Source: Bacteroidota bacterium (GTDB taxonomy: Bacteria; Bacteroidota; Bacteroidia; Flavobacteriales; Flavobacteriaceae). Taken from it: DNA of 34,846 nucleotides. The stretch spans positions 1 through 34,846 of the forward strand of contig JAJYSY010000021.1 in NCBI GenBank assembly GCA_021793375.1. Reading direction: 5' to 3'. A program made the position numbers and the translations under genes. The number at the start of each line of letters is the position of its first letter. The first letter of the stretch is position 1. This document shows, piece by piece, positions 13,514-22,071 of the stretch. The notes below the pieces were generated by a model that saw only the letters and a list, made by a program, of their open reading frames with translations, did not search any database and was not told the DNA's origin.

Positions 13514-14824
13514 ATGGCAATATTTCAAATTGAAGGCGGTCATCAACTTAAAGGAGAAATTAAAGCTCAAGGAGCAAAAAATGAAGCCTTACAAGTACTT
13601 TGCGCAGTTTTACTCAGTCCTGAAAAAATAATAATAAATAATATTCCGGATATTCGAGATGTAAATAAATTGATAGAAATTCTACAAAACATAGGTGTAA
13701 AAGTAGAGCATTTAGGACAGCGAAGTTATAGTTTTCAAAGTGATGAGTTGGATTTTGATTATTTACAAAGTCCGGAATTTAGAGAAGATGCCGGAGCAAT
13801 TCGCGGATCTATTATGATTGTAGGACCTTTGTTGTCAAGATTTGGAAAAGGATTTATACCCAGACCGGGAGGAGATAAAATCGGAAGAAGAAGATTAGAT
13901 ACTCACTTTGAAGGATTTATCAATCTGGGAGCAAAATTTACCTATGATAAAACTAATAGATTTTATAGTGTGGAAGCCCCAAAAGGGTTGAAAGGAAAAT
14001 ACATGCTTTTAGAAGAAGCCTCCGTAACCGGAACCGCTAATATTATTATGGCAGCTTCTTTGGCCAAAGGAAAAACAACTATTTATAATGCTGCTTGCGA
14101 ACCTTACATCCAGCAGCTTTGTAATATGTTGGTGAGTATGGGAGCAAAAATCGATGGAATTGGATCTAATTTATTGAAAATTGAAGGCGTAAAAAACTTA
14201 TCAGGTTGTGAGCATACCATTTGGCCGGATATGATAGAAGTTGGTTCTTGGATAGGATTGGCAGCGATGACTAAAAGTGAAATTATCATCAAAAATGTAG
14301 GTTGGGAAAACTTAGGATTAATCCCCGGAGCTTTTAGAAAACTGGGAATTACCGTAGAGAAAAAAGGAGATGATATTTATATTCCGGCGCATAAAAAAGG
14401 ATATGAAGTCCAGAGTTTTATAGATGGTTCTATTATGACCATCAGCGATGCGCCTTGGCCGGGATTAACACCGGATTTAATCAGTATTTTGTTGGTTGTT
14501 GCAATCCAAGCAAGAGGAGAAGTTTTAATTCATCAAAAAATGTTTGAAAGCAGATTGTTTTTTGTGGATAAATTAATAGATATGGGCGCAAAAATTATTC
14601 TTTGCGATCCGCATCGCGCAACTGTAATCGGTCATGATTTTAAATCCTCTTTACGCGGAACCGTGATGTCCAGCCCGGATATTAGAGCAGGAATTTCATT
14701 GTTAATCGCTGCACTTTCAGCAAAAGGAACTTCAACTATTCATAATATTGAACAAATCGATAGAGGATACGAACGAATCGATGAAAGATTGAGAAAATTA
14801 GGTGCAAAAATTACAAGGGTGTAA
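13514..14824 (+). CDS. murA: UDP-N-acetylglucosamine 1-carboxyvinyltransferase (MurA, Asp-type)
   Basis: First committed step of peptidoglycan synthesis: transfer of enolpyruvate from PEP to UDP-GlcNAc in the cytoplasm. The 436-residue protein has the EPSP-synthase-like double fold: GAKNEALQVLCAVLL near the start (the Lys-Asn pair), EDAGAIRGSIMIVGPLL, EEASVTGTANIIMAA, GWENLGLIP, and PDIRAGISLLIAALSAKGTSTIHNIEQIDRGYERI near the end. The catalytic loop reads RPGGDKIGRRRLDTH, with Asp121 (GAT, 13874-13876) where E. coli has Cys115. The Asp form is known from other bacteria to stay active and to resist covalent attack by fosfomycin. Single gene between two terminators. Confidence 0.96.
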   Translation: MAIFQIEGGHQLKGEIKAQGAKNEALQVLCAVLLSPEKIIINNIPDIRDVNKLIEILQNIGVKVEHLGQRSYSFQSDELDFDYLQSPEFREDAGAIRGSIMIVGPLLSRFGKGFIPRPGGDKIGRRRLDTHFEGFINLGAKFTYDKTNRFYSVEAPKGLKGKYMLLEEASVTGTANIIMAASLAKGKTTIYNAACEPYIQQLCNMLVSMGAKIDGIGSNLLKIEGVKNLSGCEHTIWPDMIEVGSWIGLAAMTKSEIIIKNVGWENLGLIPGAFRKLGITVEKKGDDIYIPAHKKGYEVQSFIDGSIMTISDAPWPGLTPDLISILLVVAIQARGEVLIHQKMFESRLFFVDKLIDMGAKIILCDPHRATVIGHDFKSSLRGTVMSSPDIRAGISLLIAALSAKGTSTIHNIEQIDRGYERIDERLRKLGAKITRV

Positions 14825-14833
14825 GAAAATAAT

Positions 14834-14870
14834 CAACACTTAAAGGGCTTAAAAAACCCTTTAAGAGTTG
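14834..14870. other. Stable hairpin after murA without T run
   Basis: CAACACTTAAAGGG (14834-14847) pairs with CCCTTTAAGAGTTG (14857-14870) with one mismatch. No T run follows on the plus strand. It may protect the murA message 3' end or be an extra pause site before the true terminator. Confidence 0.5.
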
Positions 14871-14893
14871 ATGTTTACAAAAAACTCTAAAAC

Positions 14894-14931
14894 AAAAAAC
14901 CGTTTACTCTACATAGAATAAACGGTTTTTT
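14894..14931. terminator. Bidirectional terminator between murA and htpG
   Basis: Perfect 13-bp stem AAAAAACCGTTTA (14894-14906) / TAAACGGTTTTTT (14919-14931). The A run and T run make it work in both directions for the converging genes. Confidence 0.8.
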
Positions 14932-14950
14932 AATGTTGTTAAAAAACAAC

Positions 14951-16837
14951 TTACTTAATCATTTCAAAACTTCTCTTCACAAAATTAGTCAAATCTTCTC
15001 CTTTTAAAAGATTATGAGATAAACGAGCTAAATCCATAGCTTGATTGATTAAACGCGTTCGTTTTTTCTCGGTTTTTGAACCTAAAATTGTTTGAATTAA
15101 TTCGCTGTTGGTATTGACTACCAGATTATACATCTCCGGCATATTTCCCATTCCCATAAAACCACCACCTCCGGTTGCTTGCATTTCTTTCATTCTGCGC
15201 ATAAACTCGGGTTGTGTAATGATGATAGGCGCAGCATCGCTATTCATATCTTGCAGTTGAACCGTATAATTTTCTTTAGGAACAACTCTTTCAAATTCCT
15301 TTTTTACTTCTTCTTTTTCTTCTTCAGAAAGCTTAGAAATTTGCTCTTCTTCTTTCTTTATCAAATTATCAATATGATCGCTATCCACACGAACAAAACT
15401 GATGTTTTGATTTTCAGATTCTAATTTTTGAATAAAATGCGGAACCAAAGGAGAGTCTAATAATAAAATTTCATATCCTTTTTCTTTGGCAGTCTGAATG
15501 TAGGAATGCTGTTCTTCTTTGTGAGAAGCATAAAGAATAATCAATTTATCATCTTTATCGGTTTGATTTTCTTTGATTTTTTCTTCAAACTCTTCAAAAG
15601 TGAAATATTCATCATCAACTGTTGGGTAAAGTGTAAATTTCTTGGCTCTGTCATAGAATTTATCTTCTGTCAGCATTCCATATTCAATCACCACTTTGAT
15701 GTCATTCCATTTTTCTTCAAAATCTTCTCTATTGTCTTTAAACATTTTTCTAAGCTGATCAGCTACTTTTCTGCTGATATAGCTTGAAATTTTCTTTACC
15801 GCTCCATCTGCTTGCAAATAAGATCTGGAAACGTTTAATGGAATATCAGGAGAATCTATTACTCCTTTTAGCATTGTTAAAAATTCCGGAACAATTCCCT
15901 CTACATTATCAGTTACAAATACTTGATTTTGGTAAAGTTGAATTTTATCCTTTTGCATGGTCATATCATTTGACAGTTTTGGGAAATATAAAATCCCCGT
16001 CAAATTGAAAGGATAATCAACATTTAAGTGAATATGAAAAAGAGGATCTTCAAATTGCATCGGATACAATTCTCTGTAAAAATCTTTATAATCCTGATCT
16101 TCTAATTCAGTAGGTTGTTTTGTCCAAGCAGGATTTGGATTGTTGATAATATTATCAACTTTCACTGTTTTTGGTTCTTCCTCTTCAGGTGCATCTTCTG
16201 CTTTTGGTAAAGTTTTGTCTTTAGTTCCGAATTTAATCGGAATCGGCATAAACTTGTTGTATTTTATCAATAATTCTTCAATTCGAGTTTCTTTTAAAAA
16301 CTCTTCTTCCTCTTTATTGATGTGTAGAATTATTTCTGTTCCGTGCTCTTTTTTATCGCCTTCTGTTAAGGTGAAATCAACAGTTCCTTCACAAGTCCAA
16401 TGTGCAGCAGGTTCATCTTTATAAGATTTAGTGATGATTTCAACTTTATCTGCTACCATAAAAGCAGAATAAAAACCTAAACCAAAATGTCCGATAATTC
16501 CACTGTCTTCAGCGGTATCCTTGTATTTTTCAAGAAATTCATTAGCTCCGGAAAAAGCTACTTCATTAATGTATTTTTCAACTTCATCTTTGGTCATCCC
16601 AATTCCTTGATCAATAATATGAAGGGTTTTATCTTCTTCATTTATTTTGATTTCAATTTTAGGATTTCCATATTCTACTTTAGCTTCACCAAGATTGGTT
16701 AAGTGTTTTAATTTTAATGTTGCATCTGTTGCGTTTGAAATTAATTCTCTTAAAAAAATCTCGTGATCACTGTAAAGAAATTTCTTAATCAGCGGAAAGA
16801 TATTCTCTACAGAAACATTAATTTTTCCTTTTGCCAT
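14951..16837 (-). CDS. htpG: Molecular chaperone HtpG (Hsp90)
   Basis: Cytoplasmic ATP-dependent chaperone. The N-terminal GHKL ATPase domain shows FLRELISNATDATLKL (the catalytic Glu and metal-contacting Asn), HIIDQGIGMTKDEV, and GHFGLGFYSAFMVADKV. The middle domain has the QNQVFVTDN segment and NVSRSYLQADGAVKKISSYI with the conserved Arg; the C-terminal dimerisation domain ends FVKRSFEMIK. At 628 residues it is normal for HtpG. The acidic linker after DAPEEEEPKTV is typical of the family. A possible operator, TGACATTGTGGCA, lies about 75 bases upstream. Confidence 0.97.
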   Translation of the reverse strand: MAKGKINVSVENIFPLIKKFLYSDHEIFLRELISNATDATLKLKHLTNLGEAKVEYGNPKIEIKINEEDKTLHIIDQGIGMTKDEVEKYINEVAFSGANEFLEKYKDTAEDSGIIGHFGLGFYSAFMVADKVEIITKSYKDEPAAHWTCEGTVDFTLTEGDKKEHGTEIILHINKEEEEFLKETRIEELLIKYNKFMPIPIKFGTKDKTLPKAEDAPEEEEPKTVKVDNIINNPNPAWTKQPTELEDQDYKDFYRELYPMQFEDPLFHIHLNVDYPFNLTGILYFPKLSNDMTMQKDKIQLYQNQVFVTDNVEGIVPEFLTMLKGVIDSPDIPLNVSRSYLQADGAVKKISSYISRKVADQLRKMFKDNREDFEEKWNDIKVVIEYGMLTEDKFYDRAKKFTLYPTVDDEYFTFEEFEEKIKENQTDKDDKLIILYASHKEEQHSYIQTAKEKGYEILLLDSPLVPHFIQKLESENQNISFVRVDSDHIDNLIKKEEEQISKLSEEEKEEVKKEFERVVPKENYTVQLQDMNSDAAPIIITQPEFMRRMKEMQATGGGGFMGMGNMPEMYNLVVNTNSELIQTILGSKTEKKRTRLINQAMDLARLSHNLLKGEDLTNFVKRSFEMIK

Positions 16838-16911
16838 TTTTATAAAAGTTTAAAATTCTTTTGATTATTTGAAATGCTTATAAGTCAAAAAAAATACCAA
16901 TTCAAAAAAAG

Positions 16912-16924
16912 TGACATTGTGGCA
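16912..16924. promoter_or_regulatory. Candidate operator upstream of htpG
   Basis: TGACATTGTGGCA is an imperfect inverted repeat (TGACA / TGGCA, one mismatch, 3-base centre) in the 187-base gap between htpG and plsC. Its position suits control of htpG, a heat-shock gene, but no regulator is named here. The rest of the gap is AT-rich with no gene. Confidence 0.3.
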
Positions 16925-17024
16925 GTTATTTTTATTTAATTATTAATAATAACAAAAGAATCTATAAAAAGTAATATTTAAGTCCGAACTTTTTTATTAA
17001 AAGAGTTTGTTTATTTTTGAAGGT

Positions 17025-17765
17025 ATGATAAAACTTTTGAAAATAATAAGTTATCCTTTTTCCATACTTTTTTATTTACTTTTTGGATTAACAATTGTAA
17101 TCTTTCATCCTATTCAATGGATTTGTTTAAATTGGTTTGGTTATCAAGCGCATAAAAAAAGTGTAGATTATCTCAATTGGTGTTTGTTGCGGTGTTTAAA
17201 TCTTTTGGGAACCACTTTTAAAGTAGAAAAAACAGGAAAATTACCTGAAAATACACCTGTTATTATTGTATCTAATCACCAAAGTATGTGGGATATTCCA
17301 CTGATAATATGGAATTTGAAAAAGCTGCACCCTAAGTTTATTTCAAAAAAATCTTTAGGAAAAGGAATTCCTTCTATTTCTTATAATTTAAGACATGGCG
17401 GTTCGGTTTTAATTGAAAGAAGAAAAGCAAAACAAGCTTTAGAAAAGATAAAAGAATTCTCTTATTATCTTGATCAAAACAAAAGAGCAGGTGTGATTTT
17501 TCCGGAAGGAACAAGAAGTAAAACCGGAAAACCAAGACCTTTCAGAAAAAGTGGATTAGAAACTTTAATAGAAAATATTCCCGATGCTTATATTCTTCCG
17601 ATTACAATAAACAACAGTTGGAAACTACAACGCTGGGGTGATTTTCCCATGCAAGTAGGAGTGAAGCTCAAGCTGAAAATTCATCCGGTTTTAAAAATAA
17701 AAGATTTTGAAAAAAAAGAATTAATAGATAAAGTAGAAGAAATTATTGTTTCTTCTGTTGAATAA
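17025..17765 (+). CDS. plsC: 1-acyl-sn-glycerol-3-phosphate acyltransferase
   Basis: Makes phosphatidic acid from lysophosphatidic acid at the inner membrane. An N-terminal hydrophobic segment (SYPFSILFYLLFGLTIVIFHPIQWI) anchors the protein. The HX4D motif is NHQSMWD (His85, Asp90) and the substrate-binding motif is FPEGTRS near residue 160, followed by FRKSGLETL and LPITINNSWKL. The start at ATG 17025 keeps the hydrophobic anchor at the N-terminus; a TTG at 17007 in the same frame overlaps a likely TATTTTTG promoter box (17012-17019), which would leave almost no leader. Two bases separate it from the HD-domain gene. Confidence 0.9.
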   Translation: MIKLLKIISYPFSILFYLLFGLTIVIFHPIQWICLNWFGYQAHKKSVDYLNWCLLRCLNLLGTTFKVEKTGKLPENTPVIIVSNHQSMWDIPLIIWNLKKLHPKFISKKSLGKGIPSISYNLRHGGSVLIERRKAKQALEKIKEFSYYLDQNKRAGVIFPEGTRSKTGKPRPFRKSGLETLIENIPDAYILPITINNSWKLQRWGDFPMQVGVKLKLKIHPVLKIKDFEKKELIDKVEEIIVSSVE

Positions 17766-17767
17766 AA

Positions 17768-18430
17768 ATGAAAAAGAATTTAGAAGAAAAAATAATTCAA
17801 AACACCATTGAATTTGTTCAAGCAGAATTAAAAAATGCTGAAGGTGGTCATGATTGGTTTCATACAGAAAGAGTTTATAAAAATGCTTTGCTGATTTTAA
17901 AACAAGAAAGAGCAAATCGTTTGGTGGTGATTTTGGGAGCTTTGCTTCATGATATTGCAGATTATAAATTTACGGGAGGAAAAGAAGAAATCGGTCCTAA
18001 AAAAGCTGAGGTGTTTTTAAAAACTCAACAATTACCACAAGAAATTATTGAGGAAGTAGTAAAAATTGTAGAAAACACTTCATTTAAAGGTGGAAATTTT
18101 CAGCAAAAATGGACTTCAAAAGAATTGGAAATTGTGCAAGATGCAGATCGATTAGATGCGATTGGAGCAATTGGAATTGCCAGAACTTTTAATTATGGCG
18201 GATATAAAAACAGAAAAATTTACGATCCGAAAATCAAGCCTAATTTAAAAATGACTCCGGAGGAGTATAAAAAATCAACGACTCCGACAATCAATCATTT
18301 TTATGAAAAATTATTATTGTTAAAAGATAAAATGAATACGCCCACAGGTAAAAAAATAGCAAAAAAAAGACATGCTTTTATGGAGGGTTTTTTAAAACAA
18401 TTTTACGCAGAATGGGAAGGAAAAACATAA
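17768..18430 (+). CDS. HD-domain phosphohydrolase (YedJ-like)
   Basis: A 220-residue metal-dependent phosphohydrolase. The HD-superfamily residues are visible: GGHDWFHTERV (first His), GALLHDIADYKF (His-Asp), and QDADRLDAIGAIGIARTFNYGG (last Asp). This pattern is that of YedJ-like proteins; the natural substrate, probably a nucleotide or phosphate ester, is not known from sequence. It lies 2 bases after plsC, so the pair is an operon, though a functional link is not evident. A terminator shared with mscL follows. Confidence 0.88.
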   Translation: MKKNLEEKIIQNTIEFVQAELKNAEGGHDWFHTERVYKNALLILKQERANRLVVILGALLHDIADYKFTGGKEEIGPKKAEVFLKTQQLPQEIIEEVVKIVENTSFKGGNFQQKWTSKELEIVQDADRLDAIGAIGIARTFNYGGYKNRKIYDPKIKPNLKMTPEEYKKSTTPTINHFYEKLLLLKDKMNTPTGKKIAKKRHAFMEGFLKQFYAEWEGKT

Positions 18431-18432
18431 AA

Positions 18433-18462
18433 AAAGTCCATCTAAATAAAAAGATGGACTTT
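18433..18462. terminator. Bidirectional terminator between the HD gene and mscL
   Basis: Perfect 11-bp stem AAAGTCCATCT (18433-18443) / AGATGGACTTT (18452-18462). The minus strand has the longer T run, so it serves mscL best. Confidence 0.75.
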
Positions 18463-18489
18463 CTTGAATTTTATAAATTTCTTAGAAAA

Positions 18490-18933
18490 TTATTTTTTCG
18501 CATTTTGGCTTTTTAGTTCATCACGAATTTCAGCTAAAAGCTCTTCTGTAGTTGGTCCGGCCGGTTCTTCCGGAGCTGCTTCCTCTTCTTTCTTTCTAAG
18601 ATTTCTAACTTTAGCATAACTTTTCACAATTCCGAATAAAACTAATCCAATAATAATTAAATTGATGATAGTATTAATCCACTTTCCATAAAGAATGGCA
18701 TTTTCAGGAGTAACTTCTTCTCCGTCACTATTTATTTGAGCCTCAGACAAGATGATTTTCATATCTGAAAAATCCATATCTCCTGCAAAATAACCTACTA
18801 CCGGCATCATAATATCTTCTGTAAATCCGGTAACAACAGCGCCAACAGCAGTGGCTAAAAGAACTGCAACAGCTAAATCAACCACGTTGCCGGTCATAAT
18901 AAAATCTCTGAATTCTTTAAGTAAGTTTTTCAT
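18490..18933 (-). CDS. mscL: Large-conductance mechanosensitive channel
   Basis: Pentameric inner-membrane channel that opens under hypo-osmotic shock. It shows MKNLLKEFRDFIMTGNVVDLAVAVLLATAVGAVVTGFTEDIMMPVVGYF (amphipathic N-terminal helix and TM1), a periplasmic loop with DFSDMKIIL, TM2 (WINTIINLIIIGLVLFGIVKSYAKV), and a charged C-terminal helix bundle (EEEAAPEEP..TTEELLAEIRDELKSQ). The frame is open from a TTG at 18960, but that TTG lies within a TAATTTTG promoter box (18965-18958, minus), so the ATG at 18933 is used. The product is 147 residues, normal for MscL. Confidence 0.95.
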   Translation of the reverse strand: MKNLLKEFRDFIMTGNVVDLAVAVLLATAVGAVVTGFTEDIMMPVVGYFAGDMDFSDMKIILSEAQINSDGEEVTPENAILYGKWINTIINLIIIGLVLFGIVKSYAKVRNLRKKEEEAAPEEPAGPTTEELLAEIRDELKSQNAKK

Positions 18934-18988
18934 ATTAATAGTTTTAAGATTAGCAGGCAAAATTAGGAATATTTTTAATAAAATAAAT

Positions 18989-21169
18989 TTATTTTGCTGA
19001 TTTTACTAATTCTAACTTTTCTAAATCTGTTTCTGTGGTAAACATTCCGTAATTAATCAAAGCTTTTCCTTTTTCAATTCTGTCTATAGTTCCCACCGCA
19101 GAGCTTCCTTCTATACGAACACTATCATTAATTCCAAAAGAAGCAATTCTTTTGATTTCTTCTTCTTTGGCTTTCTTCTGTGCTTGTTTTTTTTCTGCTT
19201 GCTTTCTTTTGCGAATTGCAACTAATTTTTCTTCTGCTTCTTTTTGAACTTTTAGCTGATGCTGTTTTTCTTTGGCTTTTTGTTTTTTACTTTTTCTTTT
19301 GCGTTTAGAATTTTCTATGGCAACAAACTTTAAAAATTCAGAAATTAGTTTTTTCTTGTTTTTATCTTGAAAATAATTTTCACTTAAACTATTAAATTTT
19401 CTACCAAGATGAATCAGCTGTTGGTTGTGATCATATAAATCTTGAAAATCTTCTAACTTCTGTTGAATTTTTTCATTTTTATCATCTAAACTCTTTTTAT
19501 GTCGAGAAGTTTTTAGCTTTTCTTTTTCTAAAGCAGCTGTAGTTTTTGACAATTTAGAACGCTCTTGCTGTAATTTTGCAATGCTTTTGTCAAATCTGAT
19601 TTTTCCGCGCTCTACTTTTTTCTTTGATCGATTGATTAAACTGTAAGGAATTCCATTTTGCTGCGCTACTTCAAAAGTAAAAGAACTCCCGGCTTCTCCC
19701 ATTTGCAATTTAAACTCCGGTTCTAAACTCCTGCTGTCAAAACGCATATTTGCGTTGCTGATGCCTGGAGTTTCTCCTGCCATTTTCTTTAAATTCGCAT
19801 AATGAGTGGTGATAATTCCAAAGGATTTTCGTTCAAAAAATACTTCTAAAAAAGTTTCTGCTAAAGCTCCACCCAATTCAGGATCTGTTCCTGTTCCAAA
19901 TTCATCAATCAGAAAAAGTGTGTTCTTATCGCATTTTTTTAAAAAATATCTCATGTTTTTTAAACGATAAGAATAAGTACTTAAATGATTTTCAATGCTT
20001 TGGTGATCTCCAATATCACTAAGGATTTTTGTAAAAAAACACATTCTGCTGTATTCATGAACGGGAACAAACATTCCGCTTTGCAACATGATTTGCAGTA
20101 AACCAATTGTTTTTAAAGTAATACTTTTCCCTCCGGCATTAGGTCCGGAAATAACAATAATTCTGTTGTCTTGATGCAAAGAAATATCCTGCGGATAAGT
20201 TTTTCTGTTTTTTTCTTTATTGGTTAAATAAAGCAAAGGATGATAAGCAGCTTTTAAATCTAATTCTCTTTTTTTAGAAATTTTAGGTAAAATAGCTTTC
20301 ATGGTTTCTGCATATTCTACTTTGGCAAAAACCATATCAATCTCAGAAAGCAATTCTTGATAATCGATTAATAATTCTCGATAAGGACGAATTTTTTCTG
20401 TCAATTCCTTAAGAATTCTATTGACTTCTTCTTGTTCATCATACTTTAGATTATTCCATTCTTGCGAAAATTTTAAAGTGTTTTCAGGTTGAATAAAAAC
20501 AATACTCCCGGTTTTTGATCTTCCTAAAACCGAACCTTTTACGCGTTTTCTATACATGGCAGAAACCGCTAAAACCCTGTTGTTTTGAATAACGGATTCT
20601 TTGATTTCATCTAAATAATCTGCTGCTTGATAACGCGCTAAATCTGCATTAAAACTCGAGTCAATTTTAGATTGCAAGCGATTTAAAGCTTGTCTAATCT
20701 TTTGCAAAAGAGGAGAAGCATTGTTTTTTACCTCTCCAAATCTGTCGATAACCTTGTTTACATTATTGATGATTTCCTCTGTAAATTCAACCTCTTGTGT
20801 GGTTTTATATAAATTGGGATAAAGTTCTCTGTTTTTGCTAAAAAACTTTAAATGAGTATTTGCTGTTTCAGAAAGAGCAGCAATATTTCTAAAAGATCTT
20901 AATTCAAGAATGCTGTTTTTTATGTTTAAAAGATGAATTTCTTCATGGACAACATCAAAACTATGATTGGGAATTTGTTGATCTTCTAATCTTGAAGATT
21001 TGTATTCCTGTGTTTGATTTAAAGCAAATAAAATTTGCTGAGGATATTTAAAAGGACGAATTTTTAAGGATTTTTCTACCCCCATTTCTGTTAAGCAAAA
21101 TTCGCTTAATTGCTTTCTGACAGTAGAAAACTCTAAATCATCCAAAGTTTTGTTAGAAATATTTATCAT
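18989..21169 (-). CDS. mutS2: MutS2-family DNA-binding ATPase lacking the Smr domain
   Basis: A 726-residue MutS2-like protein. The N-terminal lever/clamp helical region is followed by the ABC-type ATPase: VISGPNAGGKSITLKTIGLLQIMLQSGMF (Walker A near residue 345), LFLIDEFGTGTDPELGGALAE (Walker B/signature), and TTHYANLKKMA. A long coiled coil, rich in Lys and Gln, follows (about residues 530-670), then a small KOW/SH3-like end (FGINDSVRIEGSSAVGTIDRIEKGKALINYG). The C-terminal Smr endonuclease domain of classical MutS2 (LDLRG motif) is absent. MutS2 proteins act on recombination intermediates or collided ribosomes. A TAAATTTG box lies at 21197-21190 on the minus strand. Confidence 0.9.
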   Translation of the reverse strand: MINISNKTLDDLEFSTVRKQLSEFCLTEMGVEKSLKIRPFKYPQQILFALNQTQEYKSSRLEDQQIPNHSFDVVHEEIHLLNIKNSILELRSFRNIAALSETANTHLKFFSKNRELYPNLYKTTQEVEFTEEIINNVNKVIDRFGEVKNNASPLLQKIRQALNRLQSKIDSSFNADLARYQAADYLDEIKESVIQNNRVLAVSAMYRKRVKGSVLGRSKTGSIVFIQPENTLKFSQEWNNLKYDEQEEVNRILKELTEKIRPYRELLIDYQELLSEIDMVFAKVEYAETMKAILPKISKKRELDLKAAYHPLLYLTNKEKNRKTYPQDISLHQDNRIIVISGPNAGGKSITLKTIGLLQIMLQSGMFVPVHEYSRMCFFTKILSDIGDHQSIENHLSTYSYRLKNMRYFLKKCDKNTLFLIDEFGTGTDPELGGALAETFLEVFFERKSFGIITTHYANLKKMAGETPGISNANMRFDSRSLEPEFKLQMGEAGSSFTFEVAQQNGIPYSLINRSKKKVERGKIRFDKSIAKLQQERSKLSKTTAALEKEKLKTSRHKKSLDDKNEKIQQKLEDFQDLYDHNQQLIHLGRKFNSLSENYFQDKNKKKLISEFLKFVAIENSKRKRKSKKQKAKEKQHQLKVQKEAEEKLVAIRKRKQAEKKQAQKKAKEEEIKRIASFGINDSVRIEGSSAVGTIDRIEKGKALINYGMFTTETDLEKLELVKSAK

Positions 21170-21238
21170 ATATAAAATCAGCTTCGTTGCAAATTTAGTA
21201 GATTTACTTTAGAAAGCATAAAACAATGTTTTTTCCTT

Positions 21239-21246
21239 TATATTTG
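21239..21246 (+). promoter_or_regulatory. -7 promoter box of ung
   Basis: TATATTTG, exact TAnnTTTG match, 17 bases before the ATG at 21264; divergent from the mutS2 box at 21190-21197. Confidence 0.45.
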
Positions 21247-21263
21247 TTGCTTATTTGTCAAAT

Positions 21264-21929
21264 ATGGAATTCAAAATAGCTTCGGATTGGAAGAATATTC
21301 TTCAACAAGAAATAGAAAAACCTTATTTTAAAAGCCTGAGAACTTTTGTGATAGAAGAATATGAAAATCAAATATGTTTTCCTAAACCTGAAAATATTTT
21401 TGCTGCTTTTCAATATTGCAAATATGAAGACTTAAAAGTAGTTATTATAGGTCAGGATCCTTATCATGGAGAAAATCAAGCCGATGGATTGTGTTTTTCT
21501 GTTCAAGAAGAAATAGCTATTCCCAGATCTTTAAAAAATATTTTTAAAGAAATTCAAACCGATTTAAATAAAGAAATTCCTGAAAATGGAAATCTTAAAC
21601 GCTGGGCAAAACAAGGGGTGCTTTTATTGAATTCTACTTTAACTGTTCAAAAAGGAAAAGCAGGAAGTCATCAACGCAAAGGATGGGAAAAATTTACCAA
21701 TGCAGTGATAAAACACATTTCTGAAAACAAAGAAAATATTGTTTTTCTATTGTGGGGAGGAGCCGCCAAAAAGAAAGGAGCTAAAATCGACAAAAAAAAA
21801 CATTTGATTTTAGAAACTGGACACCCTTCTCCTTTAAGTGCAAACAGAGGGTATTGGTTTGGAAACAAGCATTTTAGTAAAACCAATCAATATTTAAGGA
21901 AAATCGGAAAAGAAGAAATCAATTGGTGA
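21264..21929 (+). CDS. ung: Uracil-DNA glycosylase
   Basis: Removes uracil from DNA as the first step of base-excision repair. Family 1 motifs are clear: IIGQDPYHGENQADGLCFSV (water-activating Asp), GVLLLNSTLTV, VFLLWGGAAKKKG, and GHPSPLSANRGYWFGNKHFS (minor-groove loop with His). At 221 residues it has normal length. The ATG at 21264 (MEFKIASDW) is preferred over the in-frame TTG at 21255 because a promoter box ends at 21246. It is transcribed divergently from mutS2. Confidence 0.97.
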   Translation: MEFKIASDWKNILQQEIEKPYFKSLRTFVIEEYENQICFPKPENIFAAFQYCKYEDLKVVIIGQDPYHGENQADGLCFSVQEEIAIPRSLKNIFKEIQTDLNKEIPENGNLKRWAKQGVLLLNSTLTVQKGKAGSHQRKGWEKFTNAVIKHISENKENIVFLLWGGAAKKKGAKIDKKKHLILETGHPSPLSANRGYWFGNKHFSKTNQYLRKIGKEEINW

Positions 21930-22033
21930 GAAATCTACAGATTATCAGTAAAAAACAGTATTTAGAAGTAGTCTAAAGAAGCAGAATAATTTGATAATGC
22001 TCAGCGTTGACTTTAAAAAAGATAAAAAGTCGT

Positions 22034-22041
22034 TATATTTG
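22034..22041 (+). promoter_or_regulatory. -7 promoter box of the Fe-S protein gene
   Basis: TATATTTG, exact consensus, 30 bases before the ATG at 22072. The nearest TTG (22007-22009) is 24 bases upstream, longer than usual. Confidence 0.45.
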
Positions 22042-22071
22042 GCATCATTAAGATTTTAAAAATAAGAAGAT

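Noticed and set aside
15179..16702. Several plus-strand frames inside htpG
   Set aside because: They are Phe- and Ile-rich antisense readings of a conserved HtpG gene.
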